64,000 nt of DNA from Tremella fuciformis. Its lineage: Eukaryota > Basidiomycota > Tremellomycetes > Tremellales > Tremellaceae. Both the position numbers and the translations under genes were made by a program. Positions 1 to 11,394 of the stretch are shown here, piece after piece. The DNA is taken from contig CP136490.1 of assembly GCA_032768795.1 (NCBI GenBank), forward strand, positions 3,038,001-3,102,000. Direction: 5' to 3'. A model generated the notes under the pieces. The model had not been told where the DNA came from. It saw only the letters and a program-made list of their open reading frames with translations, and ran no database searches. Each line of letters begins with the position of its first letter. Within the stretch, counting starts at the first letter, position 1.

Positions 1-67
1 TTCTTCACATGCATGCATGGCCAGGATGCTGACGCTACTCCTCCTTCGATCGGATGCATGCATACAG

Positions 68-1017
<950 letters not shown>

Positions 1018-1269
1018 GTGACCCCGTTCCGTTTCGACTCCACCCTTCGACAAGATGGCGGATACATGACAAGAAACTTTCGTACCACCGCGCTGTGTCA
1101 GCTACGCGTACAGCTGCACCGTCGCATTACTCTCAAAACCACATCGTTCGCTCTTCGTCCCGATCGTTTCTGTACCTATATGCGTATCCCTTAGCTCGTA
1201 GCTCGTACTCCGTAGCTGCCGAGGCATGTATGACCGTGTCCATGTGAGATGTGCATGCCTCATGCGCTG

Positions 1270-2197
1270 TCAGCCTGTATCTGGAGGCTGCTCGACTGGA
1301 TCTATCGGCATGTCTCCATCCACGGCCGCTATGCCTCCTGCCGCACCTTGCAGCGCCCTCAGCGTCGCGGCCATATCCTTCAGCGTGCGCGCCTCTATCC
1401 TGCTTGCGTACAAGCCCAGCTCCACCTCGCCGTCCTCGTCGACAGCTCCGTCGCCGGCAGTACCACTTGGGAGCTGGCCGGTACTCGGTCCGGGCAACCG
1501 TGCTGCAAATGGCGTCGGAAGGCTCTTTGGGGGTCGGAGAGTGGTAGATGGGACCCGCGTATGCCGCAAGTAAAAGATGGTCTGTCGTAGGACATATTGG
1601 ATCTTCTGCATTATTGTCAGCGAAATCATCGCGACGTTTACATCTCCGCTGGGCGCCCCGCTCGTCCCTCATTCCGCTAATTGCGGAACGGTGGGAACTC
1701 AGCTACGCTCTCGTAGAGCGCGGAGGAGGAGATGGCGAAGGCCCAATGGGCGCAATACTCACGTCCAAGAGGTCGACGTATCGTTCTACGCTGTCTCGTG
1801 TGCGAAGGCCCGACTCTTCTTCTGACAGAGCGGAGTGCGATCCGGGATCGCTCGGCGCGGTCGATATATGTGCGAGGATGGGCTTGACACACAGCAAGAG
1901 CTCCGGCACAGCCTGGGTGTCAGCCAACCGCCATCAATGATCCCTCGACCGAGGCGGGGCTTCTGCCGTCCATCGAGCCGCACTATACAAAGTGCGGCAA
2001 GACGTCCTGCAGCCGCGGCAGGCTCAGTGCCGGTGTGGCAAAGTGTGTAGACTCGCCTTCTCTACGCCTGTCAAGGCGGTGAACAGACTGTCGGCATCGA
2101 GGCTCTGGAGCTCGAGGAGCGCGTCGACGTCGACGACGGCCGCTCCGTCCGCAGCACCATTGGGCGCCCCGCTCGACCCGCTCGGCGAGTGGTCCAT
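1270..2197 (-). CDS. MED11: Mediator subunit 11-like protein
   Basis: Proposed Mediator head subunit of RNA polymerase II transcription. Exons: 2197-2057, 1912-1763 and 1605-1270, about 208 residues. Two helical stretches fit the Med11 pattern: an N-terminal leucine-rich helix (V-D-A-L-L-E-L) followed by A-V-P-E-L-L-L, then a second helix pair with R-Y-V-D-L-L-D-K and Q-T-I-F-Y-L-R-H. The C-terminal helix contains A-R-T-L-K-D-M-A-A-T-L. Intron 1 seems to use a GC donor (gcgagt at 2056-2051) and ends ctgacacccag. Intron 2 is gtgagt to atgcag. The assignment rests on helix pattern and length, not on a strong motif; it could be another small coiled-coil protein. The 3' end faces histone H3. Confidence 0.5.
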
Positions 2198-2450
2198 TCT
2201 TCCTGCGTCGGGGCAGCGGAGTTCAGCACATCGCTCGCAGTGCCCGCGAAAGACGGTAAGGTATCGACGATGATAGACTTATATGGTTGTCCAGAACGGG
2301 TCCGTCGGCCTGGTCAGCGGAAGGCGTGTGGCACATGTCGAAAGTGGCGGGCAATCTCCCCTTAGTTTCTGCCTTCCTCATCGAATCAGGCCGGCCCAAG
2401 CCGATATGTAGCGGCGGGCCGCAGCTTGGCAAGAATCGCACCCGATTGGC

Positions 2451-2457
2451 ATATAAA
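2451..2457 (+). promoter_or_regulatory. TATA-like element
   Basis: The run atataaa lies 91 bp upstream of the ATG at 2548. It is the only clear core-promoter-like motif in the 350-bp spacer 2198-2547 between the divergent Med11-like gene and the next plus-strand gene. Confidence 0.35.
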
Positions 2458-2547
2458 CAGCCTTGTGGATGTCTTCGCGGTGCCCTCCCTCAGCACACTT
2501 GTTGTCCACCCAACTTGCCCATCCCCAAACTTGCAGCCAGAGCAACA

Positions 2548-3183
2548 ATGTCCCGCCCTCCGAGAAACAACCACTTCGACTATGACGAGTCCAGCTCCCA
2601 CGGCGCCCGCGCGCCCGCAGGAGCCTCGGTCACTCTAAGCGACCTAGACGGTGTCGTCATTGTCGATCCTGACGAAGGCGTCTACGACTACACCGCCCAC
2701 TCTTGCCTGTTGTCCTTTGAAGAGGGCATCTCTCCGCCCGCCAACACGCCCACGTTCCGTCGCTCTTTCACGCTGGACGACCCAGTCGTCTTTGCCGAGC
2801 TCTCTCGTATCTCCCGCTCTGGTCCTGAAGAAACGCGCCAGCTGACACATGGCGACCTCGCGCAGATCCTGCGCGCGGCTCCGTGCGCCAGGGCTATCTC
2901 CCGCGGGGAGGCGTACCACTGTAGCAGCGCGTCGCTCCGCTTGGCCTCCTGCCCCGGCTCGGAGCACTCCCGCACACAGCACTGTGCGTTGTATACCGCC
3001 CGCCCGTATGCTGAGTTCTATGGAGATGCGGGTGGCGGCTGGCGCTTACAGTCGTGCTCCCGGCCTGATCTGCACGGACTACCGCCAGACGAGCTATCGC
3101 GCGCGTTGGCGGCGCACGAGAGCCCGTCTAGCCCGTCGAGTCGAAACAGGCTTGGTGGCAGAACCAGGACGCGCAGACAATGA
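2548..3183 (+). CDS. Hypothetical protein, intronless
   Basis: Single open frame of 211 residues starting at the first ATG after the TATA-like element. I do not recognise the family. The N-terminal half is acidic (several D/E-rich patches around residues 30-60), the middle carries helix-like segments, and the second half is cysteine-, serine- and arginine-rich, ending in a basic tail. No signal peptide or membrane segment is visible. Coding nature is supported by length and by the absence of competing frames with intron signals, so confidence is moderate. Confidence 0.45.
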   Translation: MSRPPRNNHFDYDESSSHGARAPAGASVTLSDLDGVVIVDPDEGVYDYTAHSCLLSFEEGISPPANTPTFRRSFTLDDPVVFAELSRISRSGPEETRQLTHGDLAQILRAAPCARAISRGEAYHCSSASLRLASCPGSEHSRTQHCALYTARPYAEFYGDAGGGWRLQSCSRPDLHGLPPDELSRALAAHESPSSPSSRNRLGGRTRTRRQ

Positions 3184-3283
3184 CAATGACCACTCGTTGG
3201 TCTTAGCATAAGCTCATGTGGGCTCATCTTCTCCTTAAACCCCCGTTAGACTAGATGCAATTCACATTCTGTCTAGGTGCTAG

Positions 3284-3637
3284 CTAGCCCGTCTGTCCCA
3301 CTTGACTCAGCTTGAGCACGTATCCCGCCCGCGGCTGACCTTGAGAGCTCATCACCGGCGCTCTGAGCGCCGTGGGTGTCCCGTCAGCCAGAGAGGGAGA
3401 GGCGAAGAACGCTTGTCCTGCCGGCGAAGCAGGATCAACGAGGGTTGTAGCCTGCTTGGCGGCAGCTGAGTCAGAGGCCGCGTTGTTCAGAGGCGGGAGG
3501 GAGGAAGTCGGGCTGGGTGTCTCCGCTTCCGACTCTCGAGCTGCTGGAAAATGAGCTGAGCATATCATGCCCCAACGGCTCCACTGACCAGGCCCCGGCC
3601 GGGGATTGACGAAAAGCTTGATGATGATGGGCGCCAT
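3284..3637 (-). CDS. Small hypothetical protein
   Basis: About 100-117 residues starting M-A-P-I-I-I-K-L-F. A plausible in-frame intron (gtcagt donor at about 3588, ttttccag acceptor) would remove part of the frame without shifting it, so either form is possible. The short hydrophobic start is followed by a proline/alanine/serine-rich linker and a C-terminus with G-Y-V-L-K-L. I do not recognise it. It is convergent with the plus-strand hypothetical gene upstream. Confidence 0.35.
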   Translation of the reverse strand: MAPIIIKLFVNPRPGPGQWSRWGMICSAHFPAARESEAETPSPTSSLPPLNNAASDSAAAKQATTLVDPASPAGQAFFASPSLADGTPTALRAPVMSSQGQPRAGYVLKLSQVGQTG

Positions 3638-4021
3638 GATGACGAGTCGAAGCTCAGGACGAGTGAATGAGCGGGATGTATAGGGTACTTTCGCCCACTG
3701 GACGCTTCTCTCTCTTATAGCTTGCACTGCACTGCGATGCACGGCAAGGCCTCCCTTTCATGCGTTCTGGCCGGGCCTGAAACGCCCATCATTGTGCCGG
3801 GTCGCTCTCCATAATGAGACTTTCTCACGCGTTCCAGCCAGAAACGCACTCCAAGACCGGGACCGTGGCATGAGACAGAAATTGCTTCGACGAGCCGTTC
3901 TCGCCGTCAAATGCGTCAGCAAGTCAGAGCCTGGTAGTGTGGGTCAGTGTGTGCAGTGGCATTGCATGAAGACATTGGCCAGACTAATGACAGGCTACAC
4001 CATCAACAGACCTCCAAGGCT
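3638..4021. other. Spacer without recognised gene
   Basis: 384 bp between the start of the small minus-strand gene and the 3' end of IDH1. Frames here are short and lack splice-supported continuity. It probably holds the promoter of the small gene and the IDH1 3' UTR. Confidence 0.4.
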
Positions 4022-5488
4022 TCATGCCATAGCCTTGTCGAGCACGGCCTTGGTGAACTCGGTTGTGGAGGCATTGCCTGTGTGTGAGCCCACAGCTATT
4101 GTAACGCTCCTCTTAGACTCACCGTGCATGTCGCTTGTTCGCACTTTGCCGTCAGCGATGACGTCGTACACTGCCGAGGCGATGGTGTTGGCCTGGGTCT
4201 CGAGGCCGAGGTGTCGGAGCATCATGGTGGATGAAAGGATCATGGCCGAAGGGTTGGCCTTGTTCTTGCCCATAATGTCTTTACTGCCACATTAGCCTTG
4301 GTGTGGCAGCTTGATATCCACTGACCCAATGTGACGACAGCCAATTTCGAAGAGAGCGTATTCTCGGCCAAAGTTGCAACCCGGAACAACACCAGGTCCA
4401 CCAACGAGCGCACTGCCGATGTTGGAGCAGATGGCGCCGTACAAGTTGGGCTACTGCGTCAGCTCGTCACCCAAGTCGACTCAGCTGCTCACCATGACCA
4501 TGACGTCAAACTGCTGAGGCTTCGAGACGAGCTGCATCGCTGTGTTGTCCACAATCATTGACTCGAATTTGATACCAGTGTGTCCGTATTCTTGTTCGGC
4601 GATGCGCTTGCATGTGTTGAGGAAGAGACCGTCACCGAGTTTCATGATGTTGGCCTTGTGGACACAGGTGACCTTCTGTAAGGAGTTAGCCGATGTGCCA
4701 AGCTTCACCGTGCATTTATGTCTCACCTTCCTGTTGTTCTTCACGGCGAAGTCAAAGGCAAATCGGGCGATGCGCTCGGCCTTGGCTCTTGTCGACACCT
4801 TCAAGCTCTCAACGACGCCAGGGAAGGACTGGTGCTCCAGACCCGAGTACTCTCCCTCGGTGTTCTCTCGGATGATGGCAAAGTCGACGTCCTGGTGACG
4901 GGTCGGGAAGCCAGGAAGCGACTTGCAGACGACGACGGAGGCATAGATATCGAGGGTTTGACGCATAGCGACGTTCCAGGAGTTGTGTCCGGTCTGGTCG
5001 ATAGGAGTGAAGAGGATGCCTGGCGGTCAGCGGCCCGGCCTCCCACTCAAGTGGAGCTGAATTCGACTTACCCTTCAGTCCCACCTTGTTCCGCTTCAAG
5101 CTCTCCATCGCCTGTTGGAAGAGCTCCTCTCCGCCAGTGGTCTCGCCCGACACGTCGTACTGCTCCCAGACTACTGGCACCTTGAGGGCGTCAAAGATCT
5201 CCTTGACAGACTCCGAAACTTCGTTTCCGATACCGTCACCAGGGATGAGGGTCACGGTGTATTTGCCTGAGATCAGCTCCCAGCTCCTACCGTGGCGTGG
5301 TAGCCCGTACCACCGAATTTTGAGGGGAGCTGCTGATCAGCCTGCCTGCTCGCCATTCTGTAACTTTTACTTACGCGCTTCTCGTCGACCAGCGACGCCA
5401 TGGTCCGGCGCGGAATGGCCGCTACGGGTGTGCGAAGCGCATTCCGAGCGACCGAAGCACCGGCAGAACGAAGGGACGGGGTGAGCAT
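4022..5488 (-). CDS. IDH1: NAD-dependent isocitrate dehydrogenase, regulatory subunit 1, mitochondrial
   Basis: Subunit of the mitochondrial NAD-IDH that converts isocitrate to 2-oxoglutarate in the TCA cycle. Eight exons: 5488-5375, 5332-5311, 5266-5072, 5019-4727, 4675-4493, 4450-4326, 4283-4123 and 4077-4022. The first exon is a mitochondrial presequence rich in R, S and A. Then come the LIPGDGIG nucleotide-binding start, [29 protein letters not shown], the I-V-D-N-T-A-M-Q core, G-P-G-V-V-P-G and N-P-S-A-M-I-L-S-S. Match to the IDH1 rather than the IDH2 branch is inferred from [11 protein letters not shown] and the C-terminal [11 protein letters not shown]. Length, about 380 residues, is normal. 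All junctions restore the family sequence. Confidence 0.93.
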
Positions 5489-5754
5489 CGTGAGGGGGAG
5501 GTCGTCGTGTCCTGTCGAGGCGAGACGGGCGGTTGAGACGGCTGGATAAAAGTGAGAAGAAGTCAACGAGGTCGACGGGGGGAATGGAGGTTCTCTGTTC
5601 GTTGTTCGTCACTTTCAGGGTCTAATCGCTCTACCAGTGATCGGGGTTTTCCGGCCGACAACTTCCGAACAAACCACTTCGGCCTTAACGGCGACCGCCG
5701 ACGATCAGCTCTCAAAAGTTGGACAGAGGACGTTTCTATCGCCTTGGTCTTTGA

Positions 5755-7395
5755 ATGGCTCTGGCAGCTCGCAGGCTCGTCAGGATGGCCGAAATCGACG
5801 TCGCGATCAACGCAGAGGCGTCCTCGTCCCGACTACCTCCAGTGCAGCTACATAAACCTGTGTCGTCCGGGTCAGTCGCAGACAAATGGGTCAACCCGAA
5901 TGGTCCACCTGTCGGATCGACATTCGGCGCTCGGCTGTTGACAGAGGACAAGGACATGTGGTCTCACAATGCTTGGTGAGATGGAGCTGGTGTCCTGTCT
6001 TATGAATACTGACCGCTCAGGGATCACGCCACTCTTCCAGATGACTTTGAACAGCGAGCGCAGGAGATCAAACAGCTTCAGATCCAGAACCCTGTGTCTG
6101 CTGAACGGCGAGGTAAATCCAGAACTTTGCTAGCAGTGTCCTGAAATGACGCGTTAGAGCAATACAATGCGACACCGGCCGCATACTGGAACACCTTCTA
6201 TTCTTTGCATGCTCACTCGTCAGTCTCACGGCGAGGGAGGCTGATCGAGGCTGATGACAAGATTCTTCAAAGACCGAGGATGGCTGAGGTTGGAGTTTCC
6301 AGAACTCGTGGCGTGCACGGAAGCAGACGTGAGTGTGGATCACACCTTCCACGCAGTATAGCTCATGTAGCAGGCCGGACCGAAGATCGTCCTCGAGGTC
6401 GGATGTGTACGTTCCATCCTGCCGCAGGAGGCAAGGGGCTGATTGCCTTAGGGCGCGGGCAATACCGTCTTCCCTCTGCTCTTCCACAATGAGAACCCAG
6501 ATCTCCAGCTATTTGCGACCGACTATTCGAAGATCGCTATCGACGTCGTCAAAGCCAATGCCATGTATCCGACCGCCGAGCACGGTAAAGGGCGTCTGCA
6601 AGCTTCAATGTGGGATATCACTTCTTCGCCCGCGACAGCAAACCGTACTGCCGCAGATGTTCCCGGTAGCACGCCATGTCCAATCACTCAGAAGCGCATG
6701 GCACGTCTGGCCGTCAAAGATCGGCAAAGTAAATCGACTCAGCCCGATAGTATAGACACACCGAGTGCTGCCGAATCAGATGAGGCGACAGAAGAGAGGA
6801 CATGGTCACTACCAGACGGGATCAGACCCGGCACAGTGGATGTCATCACCGTCATCTTCGTGTTGTCCGCTCTGCACCCGGCAGAATGGCGGCAGGCGAT
6901 ACACAATCTATTCACTGTGCGCAAGACCTTGTAGCAATTTCTTAAGCTGATCTTCAGGCGCTCAAGCCAGGGGGTTTGCTTCTCATTCGCGATTATGGCC
7001 GCCATGATCTGGCTCAGCTTCGAGTGAAGAAAGACCGCCTGCTCGACCCGAGCATCCCTGATCTTTACATCCGCGGCGACGGTACAAGAGTGTACTTCTT
7101 CACCAAGGACGAGCTTGAGGGCATGCTGGTGGAACCACCCCTCGACGAGGAGAACAAAGCCCGGCATATGTTTGACATTCTGCAAATGGGCGAAGATCGA
7201 CGACTAGTGAGTTCCGTTGCGTGGAGGAGACCGAGCTCATGGCAGATCATCAATCGCAAGGAGCGGAAGCAAATGTACAGAATATGGATGCAGGTCAAGG
7301 CGAGAAAGCTGCCTATACCGAAGAGCGAGGCATCGGTGTCGTTGGAGCAGGGACAAGGCGATCTCGAAGAGGTGGTCGAGAAGGGCGCCGAGTAG
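5755..7395 (+). CDS. TRM140: tRNA (cytosine-32-N3) methyltransferase, Trm140/METTL2 type
   Basis: SAM-dependent enzyme making m3C32 in tRNA. Eight exons: 5755-5975, 6021-6112, 6158-6218, 6262-6328, 6374-6406, 6452-6916, 6958-7206 and 7246-7395. After an N-terminal tail comes the family signature W-D-H ... Y-N-A-T-P-A-A-Y-W, then F-F-K-D-R-G-W-L, and the SAM-binding motif L-E-V-G-C-G-A-G-N-T-V-F-P. Further on are F-A-T-D-Y-S, the catalytic-region D-V-I-T-V-I-F-V-L-S-A and L-K-P-G-G-L-L-L-I-R-D-Y-G-R-H-D. A serine/threonine-rich insertion of about 60 residues sits between the SAM motif and the post-V region. The start could also be the in-frame ATG at 5785. No actin-binding extension as in the S. 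cerevisiae fusion is visible. Confidence 0.9.
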
Positions 7396-7460
7396 TGCTC
7401 TATCGTTGTTGTTGTACTAGCATTTTCGTTGCATCACGCCTTGCCGAATTTCTGCGCTCG

Positions 7461-7679
7461 TCAGCTTGCGACTGGCCTCGATACGGATGTGGCCACCTTT
7501 TCAGCCTTGGCGCGCATCATCTTCCTCTTCTTCGGGCCTGCAGTTGTTTCGCCAGCCTCATCGTCCTCTTTTCGCGGGGCCGGAGGCGCGGGAAGGGGTT
7601 TGCTGTTGGCCTTGGCGATCTTCGACGTCACCTTCTCCTTGCGCGTCGGGCGCTTCATGAGCTTCGCCGAGCGGCCCAT
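7461..7679 (-). CDS. Small lysine-rich conserved-looking protein
   Basis: 72 residues, uninterrupted, starting M-G-R-S-A-K-L-M-K-R-P-T. Both ends are strongly basic (K-K-R-K-M-M-R-A-K near the C-terminus), with a short acidic and proline-rich middle. This composition suggests a nuclear or nucleolar protein. I do not recognise a named family. It is tail-to-tail with the methyltransferase gene (stop-to-stop distance 65 bp). Expression is unproven. Confidence 0.5.
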   Translation of the reverse strand: MGRSAKLMKRPTRKEKVTSKIAKANSKPLPAPPAPRKEDDEAGETTAGPKKRKMMRAKAEKVATSVSRPVAS

Positions 7680-7934
7680 CTTGCAGCACGGCGTCGAACG
7701 TTGAGGTGGTTGATGCTGAATTCTTCATGCTCAATCCGGACCGACTTTATTCGCCTGTTCAGGGTTCGGTCCACGTGGAGCGACGCTCGGGGCCGCAGCT
7801 GCTTCGACAGCCGGGGTCCGGGCTCTGACCACCCAACTCTGTTCTCTCTCGGTCGACATCTCTCTCGACGACCTCGACAGGCAGCCCAAGGATGCTCGGT
7901 CATATAGGGAGATAGGCCTCTCTGCTCGCCCGTC

Positions 7935-10573
7935 ATGTCGCTCTCGCAGGCGCCGCCGGGGCCGAGGCGATTCGGGAGGAGCAAGCCGCCCCCACGACCA
8001 ACGTCGTCCGGGTCCAATTCGTCATCGCACCATTCCTCACTGACCGCCACGCCCAACGGCTCGTCCGTCAACCTTTTCGGGACACTGCAGCCGCCCCCGC
8101 CTGCGGCGGAGAATCACCGGCGCTCGTCCTCGTTTACGACCAACCTCAACCCCGCCTTTGACTCGTTCGAGTCGGCCGCCGACCGCTCGCTGGCGTGGCT
8201 GCACACCTGGGCGCCCAAGGGCGAAGGCAGGGGCCGCGAGTTCCTCAGCAATACGCTGAATGGCGTCGTGACTGTTGCCGGAGCGGTTGGCAGTGGGATT
8301 GGCGAGATCGGCGCCGAGGGCCTGCAGCGAGCGGGCCTGAGCAGGCCGAGCAGCTTCAACAATGCGGCCGCTTCGGCACCCGCAGCGACCATCTCGCCTC
8401 CGATATCTTCGTCCTCGAATGGCTCGGCCTCGCCGCCGCTCAGCGAGGCGCATGCGCAGATGCCCCGTCTCAGCACGTCCATCTCCCCGCCCAACGCGCT
8501 GCAGTCCAGATCGACCTCGGACCTGCCGTTGCAGGTCAGTCGCAAGATTCCTCAGCCGAGCAACCTGGCACGGCTCACGCCAAACTCGGCTCAGACCAGA
8601 CCGAGCATCTCTCACCCCGCGACCAGCACTGCTGTACCTACTGCCCCTAGTGTTGCGCGTGCTTCGTCCTCTACTGCTGCACCTCAACAAGTGGGACCAC
8701 ACGGACCCAGCCACCTGAACCCTCGCCGTCCATCCGCCTCGGCTCATTCGAGATCGCCCAGCATAGGGTTCGGCGTCTCCCCACAGCCAGGAGGCGTGTC
8801 TCGCTCGAGCTCACGAGCGACGACAAATGCTGCAGGAGGCCTGAGAGCAGGTATGCCATATAAGATTGGCTTCCAGCCTCAAGGCGTCAGAAACGACCGA
8901 ACTGCGGACTACATGGATGAGCGGCGCAAATGGAGCGACGAGCGGGACAAGGAGGAAGGTAGATTGGGAAGGCGCTGGGCAAAGGTCAGTCCGGTACTTC
9001 ACATGAGGCATGGCTTATATGTAGCTGGTCGAGCTGCACTTCAACCCAACGACCATGATCGACTCGCCGCTCCCTACATTACCTAGATCAACCTCGACCT
9101 CGTCCTCGTTATCCGTGGCTGGCGAGAAGCGCCGCTCGATGCTCTCTTTAGACGGGGCAATTGATGCTATCAAGGTCAGGGATATGTGGAAGGGACTCAA
9201 AGGCGCTACGGCACCGCCAAATGCGGCCGAAGACGCTCGCAAGCGAGGTGAGTGTATGGCCAGTCCAGACCCTCTCGCTAACGTTGAGCTGCCGAACAGG
9301 CAATTGTCAAGTGGGAGGACGACGCCGAGGTCAAAAAATGCCGGATATGCCAGTATGTCGTTTCGTGCCGTTGATGATCCGTTTCACAGTTAGATCATCC
9401 TTCTCGCTGTCCAACCGCAAACACCACTGCCGGGTCTGCGGACGCATTGTCTGTTCCCTTCCGCCGACTCCGCCAGCATTGCTCGCAGTGCAAGTGCAGC
9501 TCTTCTCCCCAGCCGACCCGTCTGCTGCATCTCACCTAGCGACTTCTAAGTCACAGGACCTCCTGCCACCGGGAACGCGACAAGAAAAATGTTCGCTCCT
9601 ACTTGTGGCCGACTGGAAAAGCGGGCGGGGCGAAGAAGTCGAAGAAGGTTTCGTGGGGTGGATGAAGACTGGCCCCGAAGATGCCTTGCTGTCTGGTAGT
9701 CCTGGCAGATCAAAAGTGGAGAAGCGAAGAAGTCGGGTCAGCATCACGTCTTCCTCGGCCGGCTCCTCTGTAAGCAAAGGTGACGGCGAATTGCCTCTGC
9801 CTCAACAACCGAAAGAGGTGCAGGTCAAGGGCATCAGGGTTTGTCGCGAATGCTGGGCGACCGTCTCGTAGATTCTCTTTCTCTGGCTTTGTAACGCGGG
9901 CTGATCTCTAGGCGCAAACAGAAGATGGCCGACCGGAGTCGCGTCGGAGGCTATGCAAGACTCTACCACATGCTTCGCAACCTTCAAGCGGAGATCGAGA
10001 ACCTCATGCCTGATTACGAGGACGCCCTGTCGGAGCTTTCGTACGTGTCCTTCGGATCTCTGACCGGGCGCAACTGATGGCAACAGCATCGCCGAGCCGG
10101 TCGACCCTCCTCCACCACTGATAAAAATGCACAAGGACCTCTTGACGCTGTTCCAGCAGTACGAGCATCTGTCGAAACGACTGTCCAGTCTCCCATGCGA
10201 AGAAGGCAGCTCGCAAGCGACCGTCCAAAGCGCAGTCGCGCGTTCTGCCGCCGGATTTCTCGGCAAAGAGATGCTCAAGCTGCAAGCGCTTCCCAAGCTG
10301 CAGAAAAGGGCTACCGAGGCCAAACGTCGGTCAGTCAAGATGCAAGTGCTGGAGACGGATCTCAACTCGCTCGGACTGAGTGGGACGGCTGAAGAAGAGG
10401 AAGAAGATGTTGCATCCACGCTTCAGCCTCTGCTGGAACAAGAAGCGCAGCTCGAGGTGTACATGGCGGAAGCGAATGCTCAACGCAAGTACGAGGATGC
10501 CAAGGCGCTGTCGGAAGCTCTGAGGGAGATACGAGCCGAGATTGGGAGGGTGACCAGTCGTGCGATGCGGTAA
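7935..10573 (+). CDS. PEP7: Rabenosyn-5/Vac1-Pep7-like FYVE protein
   Basis: Endosomal tethering factor: FYVE domains bind PI3P and the coiled-coil binds Rab5-type GTPases and the Vps45/Pep12 machinery. Exons about 7935-8984, 9025-9247, 9301-region to about 9352, 9393-9867, 9912-10040 and 10087-10573. The long serine/proline-rich N-terminus has no clear motif. Then come W-K-G-L-K-G, V-K-W-E-D-D and C-R-I-C, followed by the FYVE core N-R-K-H-H-C-R-V-C-G. The last zinc cysteines (V-C-R-E-C) come over 100 residues later, because of a long insertion typical of fungal members. The C-terminal third is Q/E/K-rich coiled coil. The junction 9247/about 9300 leaves the frame off by one base with the canonical gtgagt and cag sites (see findings). 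Confidence 0.82.
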
Positions 10574-11394
10574 TGTTGTACTCGAGTAGTTGTGCTCCCA
10601 CTTAAATGTATCTGGGTGTGGTGTAAAGTTGAATCGGTGCCTGTTCTTATCTCGCGCCCTGCTCGGTCACCTGCCTCAGCCCGAGGAAAGGGGAAAGCGA
10701 AACCAACCTATCGCCGTCCAACCCGAAGACTTCCAATCCCCCTCCCCCCTTTCCTCCCTTCCTCTTGGTTGATCATTGATCATCATTCCATCACCATCAT
10801 ACCATCATTCCATCAACGACCACGCTACTCGAGCACACTCGGTCTTCTCGGCGTCGCCTCTGCCCCATACTAGCTACTAGCTCTGGGAACGTTGCGAGGC
10901 ACCTCACTTGCCCCTCTCATCGTCCGGGGCTCAGCAGCAGCGCTTCCGACGGGGCCATAGGGGGACAAGGTCGCCTTGGTCAGCACAGAGTCATCAGCAA
11001 GGGGCGAGCGGGCGTACTTCTCGCCACTCACTCGTACTCTGCACATCAAAACGCTCATCATTGTCTATTCCGTCCACAATAGACACTGACGCTGCGATAC
11101 ACCACTCCTGCCACTTTGCGCAGACGCCCGTACACACTACACTTTGCCACGCTGCGCTGTACGACACTACACTTGCCACGCACCACTGAAAACGAAGGGC
11201 CCAAGATCCGGCCGTCCTTTCTTCCTCTCATCAGCCAACAGCTCGTCGGTCATCTCGCCGTCTCGCGCCACGTCTCATTCGCATCCACCCATCGCCGTGG
11301 CCTTCTCTTCTCGACTGGGGCGCTCATTATCCTCTTCGACCCTTTCTTACCTGCCATCACATCCTATCGCTGAATAGCAACATACCTAGCCGAC
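10574..11394. other. Spacer and 5' leader of the Zn2Cys6 gene
   Basis: 821 bp with no supported gene. It contains a pyrimidine-rich leader with TC tracts (about 10740-10860 and 11200-11380) typical of basidiomycete promoters and 5' UTRs. No TATA box near the ATG. Confidence 0.45.
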
